Source of the DNA: Acidobacteriota bacterium
GTDB taxonomy: Bacteria; Acidobacteriota; Vicinamibacteria; Vicinamibacterales; UBA2999
Assembly (NCBI GenBank): GCA_018000455.1
Contig: JAGNJW010000021.1
Span: 29,438 to 93,437, forward strand
Length of the DNA: 64,000 nucleotides
Direction of reading: 5' to 3'
Shown one piece after another: positions 1 to 7,859 of the stretch. Made by a program: the position numbers and the translations under genes. Position 1 is the stretch's first letter. Each line of letters starts with the position of its first letter. The notes beneath the pieces were generated by a model. It had not been told where the DNA came from. It made no database searches and saw only the letters and a list, made by a program, of their open reading frames with translations.

Positions 1-1
1 A

Positions 2-175
2 GCGACACGGACGCTGCCGTCCGACCGCCTGGCGGCCCTGAGCGCGGAGGCGGCCGGCGAGCTCGCGGCGTTTCGCGGACGCCTGCAGTCCGGGCAGTGG
101 GAGTCGGCCGTCGCCGCCGCGCGCGCGCGGCTCGTCCGCGCCGCGCTCGGGATGCCGGCCGTGAGGTTCGATTGA
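2..175 (+). CDS. C-terminal fragment of an unidentified protein (5' truncated by window)
   Basis: An open frame runs in from the left edge and stops at TGA 173-175, giving 57 residues. It is rich in Ala, Arg and Leu and looks helical, with no motif I recognise, so no function is offered. Its stop overlaps the TTG start of the next gene in the string ATTGA, which suggests translational coupling and supports it as a real gene end. Confidence 0.5.
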   Translation, partial: ATRTLPSDRLAALSAEAAGELAAFRGRLQSGQWESAVAAARARLVRAALGMPAVRFD

Positions 176-1434
176 CACCGGCCCCCGGCGCGCTCGTCAC
201 CCTCGCCGTCGAACGCCCCGCCGTGGGCGGGCGGATGATCGCGCGGCACGACGGCGCCATCGTGCTCGTGGCCGGTGCGATCCCCGGCGAACGTGTGGTG
301 GCGCGCATCGAGCGCGTACACCGACGTACGGTCTTCGCCCGCACGGTAGAGGTGCTCGACGCGTCGTCCGACCGCGTGGAGGTGGATGACGGCCTGGCCT
401 GCGGCGGGCACGTGCTGGCGCACATCAGCGCCGCCCGCCAGGCCACGCTCAAGGCCGAGATGGTCGTCGACGCGTTCCGGCGGCTCGGTCGCCTCGACGT
501 CGGCGCCGTGCCGGTGGCGACGGGAGCGGCGGATGGCTATCGCACGCGGGCTCGCGTGCACGTGCGGGGCGGTCGCTGGGGCTTCTTCGAGGAGGGCACG
601 CACGCGCTCTGCGACATCGCGCAGGCGCGTCAGCTCACGAGCCAGAGTGCGGCCATTCTCGACCGTCTCTGCGCCGCGCTCGGCGCCGAGCCGCGAGGCG
701 TGGCAGAAGTGGAGTGGGCAGAATCAATCGACGGCCACCGCCGGGTGGCGCACGTCGCCTGGAGCGGCTCCGTCGGGCCACGCGGCCTGACCCCTTTCGA
801 GGGGCTCGACGGCGCGTCATGGAGCGATGGGGCCGGCGCTGCCGGTCAGGCGTGGGGGGAACCGTTCGTCGTCGAAACCCTGGCGGGTGCGGCTGGTGCC
901 GGCGGCCCGGTGCGGGTGCGACACCACGTGCGCGCCTTCTTCCAGGGCAACCGCTTCCTGCTCCAGGGTCTGGTCGACGACGTGGTCAGACGGGTCGACG
1001 CCGCCGAGGTGGCCGATCTCTATGCCGGCGTCGGGATCTTCAGCGTCGTGCTTGCCGCCTCGGGCCATCGCGTGGAGGCCGTTGAGGGCGATGCCTTCGC
1101 GGCCGCCGACCTGCAGGTCAACGCCGCTCCAACGCCAGGCGTGCGCGCGCATCACCTGGCGGTCGAGTCGTTCGTGCGGGGAACGCGACTCGGCGCGCTC
1201 GGCGCGGTGGTGGTCGACCCACCGAGAACCGGGCTCTCGCCGGAGGTCAGCGCCGCCGTCGTCAACGCGAAGGTGCCGTGCGTCGTCTACGTGTCGTGCG
1301 ATCCGGCGACGCTCGCCCGCGACGCCCGGCTGTTGGTGGACGGCGGCTATTCGCTGTCGGACCTACGAGCGCACGACCTCTTTCCGCGCACGGCCCACGT
1401 CGAGACCGTGCTCACGCTCACCCACACCGGCTAG
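172..1434 (+). CDS. Class I SAM-dependent RNA m5U methyltransferase (TrmA/RlmD family)
   Basis: Predicted to methylate C5 of a uridine in rRNA or tRNA. The N-terminal 60 residues look like a TRAM RNA-binding domain (VTLAVERPAVGGR, AIPGERV). The catalytic half carries the family FFQGNRFLLQ segment, SAM motif I (ADLYAGVGIFS), VVVDPPRTGLSPEV, and the nucleophile loop VYVSCDPATLARD with its Cys. The TTG start at 172 overlaps the previous stop; the open frame extends upstream to 97, but that adds only an Arg-rich, unfamily-like leader. The usual Fe-S cluster region reads ACGGH rather than C-x5-CGGC, so the cluster is probably absent, and RlmD versus TrmA cannot be decided. The stop shares the palindrome CTAG with the convergent neighbour. 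Confidence 0.88.
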   Translation: MTPAPGALVTLAVERPAVGGRMIARHDGAIVLVAGAIPGERVVARIERVHRRTVFARTVEVLDASSDRVEVDDGLACGGHVLAHISAARQATLKAEMVVDAFRRLGRLDVGAVPVATGAADGYRTRARVHVRGGRWGFFEEGTHALCDIAQARQLTSQSAAILDRLCAALGAEPRGVAEVEWAESIDGHRRVAHVAWSGSVGPRGLTPFEGLDGASWSDGAGAAGQAWGEPFVVETLAGAAGAGGPVRVRHHVRAFFQGNRFLLQGLVDDVVRRVDAAEVADLYAGVGIFSVVLAASGHRVEAVEGDAFAAADLQVNAAPTPGVRAHHLAVESFVRGTRLGALGAVVVDPPRTGLSPEVSAAVVNAKVPCVVYVSCDPATLARDARLLVDGGYSLSDLRAHDLFPRTAHVETVLTLTHTG

Positions 1435-2114
1435 GAGGGGCGCCGGCAGGCCTCGACGAAGCCTTCAAAAAGCGCCCGGAATTCACCAGTGCGCCAGAAA
1501 TTCTCGGGGTGCCACTGCACGCCCAGGCAGAAGGCGCCAGGGCGCTCGATGGCTTCGATGACGCCGTCGGGAGCGGTGGCCACGACCTCGAGTCCTTTGC
1601 CGATATGCTTCACGGCCTGGTGATGCCGGCTGTTGACCTGGCAGCTCTCGTTGTCGACGAGCTTGTCGCGCATGAGCGTCGAGAAGCGCGAGCCGGTCGT
1701 GGCCCACACCTCGTGAGCCAGCGCGTAGCGCGGCTCCCGCACGTCGTGAGGCACGGCGCCGTTCACCTCGGTGGGGATGTCCTGCACGAGGTCGCCGCCG
1801 AAAGCGACGTTCAGCACTTGCATGCCGCGGCAGATGGCAAAGACCGGCTTGCCCGCCTCGAGGACGGCGCGGACGAGCGCGATCTCGAAGGCGTCGCGGC
1901 CGGGTTCGGCTGCCTCGTAGCCCGCGCCGGGCGTGGCGCCGTACAGCGCCGGGTCGAGGTCGCCGCCGCCGGTGAGCATGAGACCGTCGGCTTTCGCCAC
2001 GATGCCGGCGATCTCGTCGCTCAAGGTGAGCTCGAGCGGCGTTGCTCCGGCCCGACGTACCGACTCCAGGTAGTCGGACATCTGCCGGCAGGGCGTCAGA
2101 GCGATAGTGGGCAT
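1431..2114 (-). CDS. Class I glutamine amidotransferase-like hydrolase (peptidase C26, PuuD type)
   Basis: A 227-residue stand-alone class-I GATase domain of the gamma-glutamyl-GABA hydrolase type, which hydrolyses gamma-glutamyl amide bonds in the cytoplasm. Visible features are the LTGGGDLDPALYG loop typical of C26 peptidases, the nucleophile elbow FAICRGMQVLNVAFGG with catalytic Cys, and the His-Glu pair in GVQWHPE. Length fits the family (about 230-250). It converges with the methyltransferase, the two stop codons sharing CTAG, and is followed 13 bp upstream by argS on the same strand, so it may be the distal gene of a mobA-argS-GATase transcript. The true substrate is unknown. Confidence 0.85.
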   Translation of the reverse strand: MPTIALTPCRQMSDYLESVRRAGATPLELTLSDEIAGIVAKADGLMLTGGGDLDPALYGATPGAGYEAAEPGRDAFEIALVRAVLEAGKPVFAICRGMQVLNVAFGGDLVQDIPTEVNGAVPHDVREPRYALAHEVWATTGSRFSTLMRDKLVDNESCQVNSRHHQAVKHIGKGLEVVATAPDGVIEAIERPGAFCLGVQWHPENFWRTGEFRALFEGFVEACRRPS

Positions 2115-2127
2115 GGCGCTCAGTGTG

Positions 2128-4164
2128 CTACATACGGGTCGGCACGTCGATGCCCATCGTCACGAGCGCCGCCGTGAGTTGCCGACGCACGTAGCCGAGC
2201 GCCCCGGCTCGCCACAGCCTGACGGCGTGGCGTTCTTCGCCCAGCACCGGCAATGCGTGGTATACGGCGTTGAAGCCTTGGGCGAGGCTGAAGGCATACT
2301 TGGCCAGCGCCGCGAACTCGAGCGTGCGGACGCAGCCGTCCACCACGTCGTCAAGCTTGGCCGCGTCGAGGACCAGCGACCAGAGACGGTCGGCGCCCTC
2401 GTCACCCGACAGCGCCGTCGGCTGATGCGAGCCCAGGGAGGCGGCGATGTCGGCGTCGCCGAGGCCGTCTCTGTCGCGCAGCTTCTGGAAGATGTTGTTA
2501 GCGCGCACGACGGCGTACTGCAGGTAGGGACCGCTCTCGCCCTCGAAGCTCAGAGCCTCGTCGATGTCGAAGGCGATGACCTTGGTGCGCGAGAACTTCA
2601 CCATGAAGTAGCGCACCGCGGCGACACCGACCCGCTCGGCCGTCTGCCGGGCGTCGGCGGCCGGCAGTTCGGGGTTGCGGCGCACGACCTCGCCGAGAGC
2701 CTTGTCGATCATCCGGTCCAGCAGGTCGTCGGCCTTGACCCCAAGGCCCTTGCGGCCCGACACCTCGACGAACGGCTTGGCGGCTTCCTCCGATCCGGCC
2801 GGAGGCGCGCACCCCAACTCGCGCGCGGTGGCGTGCGAGAGGGCCACCATCTCGTAGGAGAAGTGCGTGTGCAACCGCGCCGCGTCGGGGTGTCCGGCCA
2901 CGGCGAGCGCCTGCTTCAGCAGCTGCTGCAGGTAGGCCTGCCGCACGTCGATGACGTTCACCGTCGCAGTCGCCGCGCCGAAGGACGGATGCGGCTCGAC
3001 GGCTTCCTCGGCCCGGCTCGTCGTGGCCCACAGCGTGTCTCCGTTCAGACGCGTGGCGAACTTGCGGTAGCGGAAGTCGCGGCCAAGGACGCCCAGTTTC
3101 CAGAACTGGTAGGCCATGTCCTTGCCGACATAGGTGACCGTGCCGTTCGAACGCACGATCACTTTCTCACGCGGTTCCTCGTCGTCGGCCGCCTCCGCGG
3201 CCTCGTCCGCGGCCTCGTCCGGTGGCGGCCCGGTGTCGGCGGGTACGCCGCCGTCGTCGTCGATGGTCATCACCCAACAGCCGGCCAGCTTCCCCTTGGT
3301 CTGCAGGAAGACGGCGCCCTTGGCCTTGAGCAAGTCGAAGGCTTTGGACCAGAACTGCAAGCGGAGGATGTCGCCCTCCCAGGTGAGCAGTTCGTAGTCG
3401 ATGCCGAGACGGCCCATCGTCACCAGGTGCGTGCGGACGATTCGTTCGGCGACGAACGCGCCGATGGCGGCCGAGGGGTCGGTCGCGTGCTCGATCTCGT
3501 GGAGTGTTTCGGCACGCAGCGCCAGGCGGGTTCCGTCCTGCTGGTACCACTCGGTCACGCGGGCGTAGAGATCCCAGCAGTGGTAATCGAAGCGGGTAGA
3601 CTCGGCGAGAGCGATGACCTGGGCCAGGTCGAGACGCTCGATGTGTCTGAGACCAACGACGACGTCGGCGACCTGCACGCCGGTGTCGTCGATGTAGTTC
3701 TGCACTTCGACCGGCGTGCCGCGCAGCCTGAGCGCCCGCACCAGCGTGTCACCGAGGCAGGCGTTCCGCAGGTGACCGATGTGCGCCGCCTTGTTGGGGT
3801 TGATGGCGGTGTGCTCGACGATGGTCTTGCCGCCGCGTGGCTGGGGCACGGCTTGGTCGGAGAGGCGCGCCGTGAGGAACGCGCCGCGGTCGAGGAACAC
3901 GTTGAGGTAGCCGTTTGGCGCTGCCGACACCGACGTCACGCCGTCGATCGGGCCGAGCGCCGTCGCCAGCTCCTGGGCGATGACGCGGGGCGCCTTGCGG
4001 AGCTCGCGCGCCAGTTCGAAAGCCACCGGCGATCCCACGTCACCGAAGTCGCGGTTGGGCGGGGTTTCGAGCGGGATGGCTGCGGCGTCGCGGTCGACCG
4101 CGTATTGAGTGGACAGTGCGGTGCGAATGGCGAAGCGCAGGCGGTCGTAGAGCGGCAACATCAT
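2128..4164 (-). CDS. argS: Arginyl-tRNA synthetase
   Basis: A class I aminoacyl-tRNA synthetase that charges tRNA-Arg. The 678 residues include an N-terminal additional domain, the HIGH signature as HIGHLRNA (residues 128-135), the Arg-enzyme insert region, a KMSK-like loop (GRKGLGVKADDL) and a C-terminal DALR-type anticodon-binding helical domain ending FNAVYHALPVLGE. It is about 100 residues longer than E. coli ArgS; part of that is a low-complexity acidic loop at residues 302-333 (Asp/Glu/Ala/Pro rich) inside the catalytic domain. The gene starts at tandem ATG codons, so the first or second Met may be used. Confidence 0.97.
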   Translation of the reverse strand: MMLPLYDRLRFAIRTALSTQYAVDRDAAAIPLETPPNRDFGDVGSPVAFELARELRKAPRVIAQELATALGPIDGVTSVSAAPNGYLNVFLDRGAFLTARLSDQAVPQPRGGKTIVEHTAINPNKAAHIGHLRNACLGDTLVRALRLRGTPVEVQNYIDDTGVQVADVVVGLRHIERLDLAQVIALAESTRFDYHCWDLYARVTEWYQQDGTRLALRAETLHEIEHATDPSAAIGAFVAERIVRTHLVTMGRLGIDYELLTWEGDILRLQFWSKAFDLLKAKGAVFLQTKGKLAGCWVMTIDDDGGVPADTGPPPDEAADEAAEAADDEEPREKVIVRSNGTVTYVGKDMAYQFWKLGVLGRDFRYRKFATRLNGDTLWATTSRAEEAVEPHPSFGAATATVNVIDVRQAYLQQLLKQALAVAGHPDAARLHTHFSYEMVALSHATARELGCAPPAGSEEAAKPFVEVSGRKGLGVKADDLLDRMIDKALGEVVRRNPELPAADARQTAERVGVAAVRYFMVKFSRTKVIAFDIDEALSFEGESGPYLQYAVVRANNIFQKLRDRDGLGDADIAASLGSHQPTALSGDEGADRLWSLVLDAAKLDDVVDGCVRTLEFAALAKYAFSLAQGFNAVYHALPVLGEERHAVRLWRAGALGYVRRQLTAALVTMGIDVPTRM

Positions 4165-4287
4165 GATGTGACAGACGATCCTAGCGGCAACGGTGGGGCG
4201 GCGGCTAGAGACGGCGCGGGCCGCCGGTTGGACAAGGCTTCGGCCACTGGGATACGCTCCACGGCGCCGCCGAATGCCCGGTCAGTT

Positions 4288-4878
4288 TTACAGCGCCGCG
4301 TGGTGGGTCGCAAGACGGAGATCGTCGGGCGTGTTGACGTTGAGCAGCAGCCGCCCGTCAGGGTCGTACGCCGACAACTCCGCGTCTGGCACCGCGCGCA
4401 CGATCAGATCCTCCAGCGCCTCGGTGACGCGCCACTGCCCCCGATCGATGCGCGCCTTGAGGCGAGGTGCCACGTCCCGATGGTAGACCGCACACAACGG
4501 CTGCCAGCGTCCCTTCGGCTGCGGCACGATGGCCTCGGCTTCGGCGCGCCACCCCACGAGCGCACCCAACAAGGCAGCGCTGACGAATGGCAGATCGCCG
4601 GCGACGACCAGCACGTACGGCGTCGGCGCGCAGGCCACGGCCGTGTAGAGCGCGCCCAGCGCGCCTGCGTCGACGAGATCCGGCACCACCTCGTAGGGCA
4701 GATCGGCGTAGGGGGACGGATCGGACGCGATGAGCCGCGGAATCACGCCGAGCGTGGCCAGCGCGCTGACCTGGCGCGCGAGAATGGTCTGTCCTCCCAC
4801 TTCGACGAGCGGCTTGGTGCGGCCGTCGAGCCGTCGTCCGCGGCCCCCGGCCAGCACCGCGGCAGACCACGATGGCAT
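4288..4878 (-). CDS. mobA: Molybdenum cofactor guanylyltransferase
   Basis: Predicted to transfer GMP from GTP to molybdopterin, making the Mo-bis-MGD precursor. The 196-residue single NTP-transferase domain shows the N-terminal nucleotide loop AVLAGGRGRRLDGRTKPLVE, the metal-binding GDLPFVS motif, QPLCAVYH, and the C-terminal NVNTPDDL motif of MobA. Length matches the family. No other Mo-cofactor gene is nearby; argS lies 123 bp downstream on the same strand. A related nucleotidyltransferase such as MocA cannot be excluded, but NVNTPDDL argues for MobA. Confidence 0.85.
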   Translation of the reverse strand: MPSWSAAVLAGGRGRRLDGRTKPLVEVGGQTILARQVSALATLGVIPRLIASDPSPYADLPYEVVPDLVDAGALGALYTAVACAPTPYVLVVAGDLPFVSAALLGALVGWRAEAEAIVPQPKGRWQPLCAVYHRDVAPRLKARIDRGQWRVTEALEDLIVRAVPDAELSAYDPDGRLLLNVNTPDDLRLATHHAAL

Positions 4879-4910
4879 CAGGTCCGTTACGCTAGCAGAA
4901 TCCTGGCGGC

Positions 4911-5507
4911 GTGGCGATGATCGATGACGGCATCGGCCGCTTGCTGGTTGCCAGCCTTCATCAGAGCATCGGGGATGTCATGCCTGCCCGTCTCGACTAC
5001 TACGAGCACTGGCTGTCGCCGATGGGCCTGCGTGAGGGGCGCTCGGGGTTGGCGCCGCTCGGTGCGGTGCTGAGTTTCCTTCGCCAGGAAGGCCAGGACA
5101 CCTACGACGCCGTGATGACGGCCGCGGGACGCTCTTCGGCCGAGTGGCACTACGCCGAGGGCGGCCTGGGACGCCGGCTGTTGGCCTGGCAGCCGCGGTG
5201 GCTGCGGCGGCGGTCGGCACTGGGCAGCGCGACGCGCTTGCTACGGGCTGCCTACCATCCGCTCGTCGTCACGACCGAGGTAAGCCGCGGTCGCGGCACG
5301 GTGACTCTTGCCGGCTCCGTCTTTTGCACGGTGCGCGACACCTGGCCCTGGCCCACGTGCGGCTGGGTCGCTGCCGCGCTGGCGCGGCACCTCGAACTGC
5401 ACGGCCTCGTCGCCGCCGTGCGCATCGAAACTTGCCGGGCCCAGGGCGGAGCGACCTGCACGATCACGGTCGACTTCGAAGGGCCGGCCCCGTCGGAGCC
5501 GGCATGA
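4911..5507 (+). CDS. V4R-like (4-vinyl reductase family) small-molecule-binding protein, tentative
   Basis: A soluble protein of 198 residues without a signal peptide. Its second half resembles V4R domains: a hydrophobic core segment followed by GSVFC, then TCGWVAAALARHLELHG and the closing ETCRAQGGATCTITVDF, which matches the C-x(n)-G-x2-C-x-hydrophobic ending of that family. V4R domains bind hydrophobic ligands or serve as sensors, so a sensory or ligand-binding role is inferred only. Start: GTG 4911, with an in-frame ATG two codons later (4917). Its stop overlaps the ATG of the downstream TPR gene (ATGA), so the two are probably co-translated. Confidence 0.55.
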   Translation: MAMIDDGIGRLLVASLHQSIGDVMPARLDYYEHWLSPMGLREGRSGLAPLGAVLSFLRQEGQDTYDAVMTAAGRSSAEWHYAEGGLGRRLLAWQPRWLRRRSALGSATRLLRAAYHPLVVTTEVSRGRGTVTLAGSVFCTVRDTWPWPTCGWVAAALARHLELHGLVAAVRIETCRAQGGATCTITVDFEGPAPSEPA

Positions 5508-7135
5508 GCGGGCGTCAGGCCGTCCTCGCCGTCGTGCTCGCCGTGGCGGCCGCCACGGCAGCCGCCGCGCCGTCGGCGTCGGCCGCCGCGCCGTCGGCGT
5601 CGGTGCTGGTCGTGCCGTTCGATCTCGAACGCTTCGACCAGCGCGTCGGCTGGCTGAGCGAGGGCGTCTCCGTCGGCGTGACCTCAGCCCTGGCCGCGCG
5701 CGGCGTGGACGTGGTGACGCGCGAGGAGCGGTTGGCGGCGCTCGAGCGCCTGCAGCTGCCGCCGGCCGCGGCGCTGACGCGAGCCACACTCATCAAGGTG
5801 GCCGAGCTCGTCGGAGCGACCCGCGTCGTGATGGGCAGTGTGCGCGAGGCCAATGGTACCGTCACCATCGTCTCCCGCCGGCTCGATGTCGACGAGGCGC
5901 GTCTTGTCGAGCTGCCGCCGGTGTCGTCGCCCGCCTCGCGCCTCTTCGATGCCTTCGCCGGCATCGTGGAGCATCTGGACCCGCCGCCCGCCACCGCCGA
6001 GTCGCGCGCTGCCGCGATTGCCCCGTCGGTGCCGGCCTTCGAACTCTATGTCCGCGGCCTGGTGGCCTCGACGCCCCAGACCCAGGAGGCGCTGCTCGCG
6101 CAAGCGCTGGCGCTGGCGCCGGGCTATCCCGAGCCGCGGCGGGCGCTGTGGAGTGCGCTGACCACGCGCGGCGCCCACGAAGCGGCGCTCGCGACCTCCG
6201 GCGGCATTTCGGGCCGCGCCGTGCCGGACGGCGGCGCCGCGCAGTGGCGCCTGCGGGCCGCCTCGTCGCTGGTGCAACTGCGCCGCTACGACGAGGCCTT
6301 CACGCAGCTCTCGGCGCTGGCCGCGGTCAGCCGCGACGTCGCCGTGCCGGGCCTGCTCGGCGTCGTGCAGCTGCGTCGCGGCTCGACACCGCAGACGGGG
6401 CGCGGCACCTACTATTTCAACCAGGTGGTGGAACGCGACCCGACGAACGCCGACGCCTGCTTCAACCTCGGTTACGCCTACTGGCTCGACAAGGACGCGC
6501 TGGCGGCCGCGTATTGGCTGCGGGAAGCCGTGCGCCGCGATCCCGCCGACGGCGACGCGCACTTCGTGCTGGCCGCAGCGCTCGCGGCCAGCGGTGGCGG
6601 ACCCGAATCGGCGCGCGAACGTGAGCTGGCGCGCCGGCTCTCGGAGCGCTGGGAGCAGGCGGGCGACTCAGCCGCGGTGCCGCGGGGGCTCGAACGGCTG
6701 CCCGAGTTCTCGCGCCCGGCTTCAGCGGTCCTCGAATCCGCCCTGAGCGCCGGCCTGCAGCGCGACCAGCAGGCGCTGGCAGCGTTTCACCTCGACGCGG
6801 CGGCACGGGCGTTCGAGCAGGGCCGCGATCCAGAGACCATTCGCCAGACGCAGCGCGTGCTGTATCTCACACCGTACGACACGACGGCCCTGCGGCTGCT
6901 CGGCCGGGCGCAGGCGCGCAGCGGGCTGCTACAGGACGCCATCAGCGCGTTCAAGATCGCCCTGTGGAGCGCGGAGTCGGCCGGCGCACACGTCGAGCTC
7001 GGGGAATTGCTCCTGCGAGCCCACGATCCGGCCGGCGCGCTCAAAGCCGCCGAGCGCGCGCTGGCGCTCGAGCCCGACGACGCCGCGGCCGCGGATCTGG
7101 CCGTCCGGGCCCGCCAGGCGCGCGGCGGCGCGTGA
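5504..7135 (+). CDS. Exported TPR protein with FlgO/TolB-like N-terminal domain
   Basis: A 543-residue protein beginning with a clear signal peptide (hydrophobic residues 6-22, Ala-rich cleavage region). Residues about 33-150 form an alpha/beta domain (SVLVVPFDLERF, LSEGVSVGVTSALAARG, ELVGATRVVMGSV) like the FlgO or TolB-N-type domain of periplasmic or outer-membrane proteins. The rest consists of tetratricopeptide repeats, for example ACFNLGYAYWLDKDALAAAY, LRLLGRAQARSGLLQDAISA and the final ALKAAERALALEPDDAAA. It probably acts as a periplasmic scaffold. The ATG at 5504 overlaps the previous stop. The open frame continues upstream, but the signal peptide fixes this start. Confidence 0.8.
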   Translation: MSGRQAVLAVVLAVAAATAAAAPSASAAAPSASVLVVPFDLERFDQRVGWLSEGVSVGVTSALAARGVDVVTREERLAALERLQLPPAAALTRATLIKVAELVGATRVVMGSVREANGTVTIVSRRLDVDEARLVELPPVSSPASRLFDAFAGIVEHLDPPPATAESRAAAIAPSVPAFELYVRGLVASTPQTQEALLAQALALAPGYPEPRRALWSALTTRGAHEAALATSGGISGRAVPDGGAAQWRLRAASSLVQLRRYDEAFTQLSALAAVSRDVAVPGLLGVVQLRRGSTPQTGRGTYYFNQVVERDPTNADACFNLGYAYWLDKDALAAAYWLREAVRRDPADGDAHFVLAAALAASGGGPESARERELARRLSERWEQAGDSAAVPRGLERLPEFSRPASAVLESALSAGLQRDQQALAAFHLDAAARAFEQGRDPETIRQTQRVLYLTPYDTTALRLLGRAQARSGLLQDAISAFKIALWSAESAGAHVELGELLLRAHDPAGALKAAERALALEPDDAAAADLAVRARQARGGA

Positions 7136-7157
7136 TACGCTTTGAGAGCCCCTCGGC

Positions 7158-7859
7158 GTGTCAGACATGCCCATCTCCGACGACAGCGTTCGAGAAATCC
7201 AGTTGAGCGGGAAGCAACTCGTCTTCCTCTTCATGGCGGTCACTGTCGTGTCCGTCGTGATTTTTCTGTGCGGCGTCCTGGTTGGACGCGGCGTACAGGC
7301 ACGTACGAGCATGAGCGCCGACGCGACCACGGCGTCGGTCGAAGAGACGGCTGACCCGACGGCCCCGGACGCCGCGCCACCGGAAGCGGCCCCGGCCGGT
7401 CCGACCGCGGTTCCCGACCTCGGCTATCAGGGCCGCCTCGAGTCGAACACACCTTCCCCCGAGAAGCTGGTCGAGCCGACCGATCCCCCGTTGGCGCCGC
7501 CGCCCACGACGTCGCCCTCCAGGAGCGGACCCGCGGTGCAGAACCCCGCCGCGGCTGCCGCCGCAGCGCCGCCCGCGCCGGCAGTTGCTGCGCCGGAAAC
7601 GCCGAATCCCGCCTTCGCTGAACCGCGCGGCGACGGCTTCGCCATCCAGGTCGCGGCCCTGAGAGGACGCGCCGAAGCGGAAGCCGTGGCCGCACGACTC
7701 AAGGCCAAGGGCTACGCGGCCTACGTGCTGACGTCGCTTGCCGGGCAGCCCGCGGGCTTCAGGGTGCGCGTCGGCAAGTTCAAGGCCCGGGCCGAGGCGG
7801 AGAAGGTCGCCGCGAAGCTCGAACGGGAAGAGCAGTTCAAGCCCTGGATTACCCGCTAG
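7158..7859 (+). CDS. SPOR-domain membrane protein
   Basis: A 233-residue bitopic protein: a short cytoplasmic N-terminus, a transmembrane helix at about residues 16-40 (LVFLFMAVTVVSVVIFLCGV), a long Pro/Ala-rich periplasmic linker, and a C-terminal SPOR domain (FAIQVAALRGRAEAEAVAAR through FRVRVGKFKARAEAEKVAAK). SPOR domains bind denuded septal peptidoglycan, so a cell-division or cell-wall role is expected. GTG 7158 gives this start; ATG 7167 is three codons inside and equally possible. The 3' end overlaps the probable start of lnt. Confidence 0.85.
   Translation: MSDMPISDDSVREIQLSGKQLVFLFMAVTVVSVVIFLCGVLVGRGVQARTSMSADATTASVEETADPTAPDAAPPEAAPAGPTAVPDLGYQGRLESNTPSPEKLVEPTDPPLAPPPTTSPSRSGPAVQNPAAAAAAAPPAPAVAAPETPNPAFAEPRGDGFAIQVAALRGRAEAEAVAARLKAKGYAAYVLTSLAGQPAGFRVRVGKFKARAEAEKVAAKLEREEQFKPWITR

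Noticed and set aside
2107..4920. A 937-codon + strand open frame opposite argS and mobA
   Set aside because: Composition and lack of any family motif mark it as a shadow; argS and mobA are unmistakable on the minus strand.
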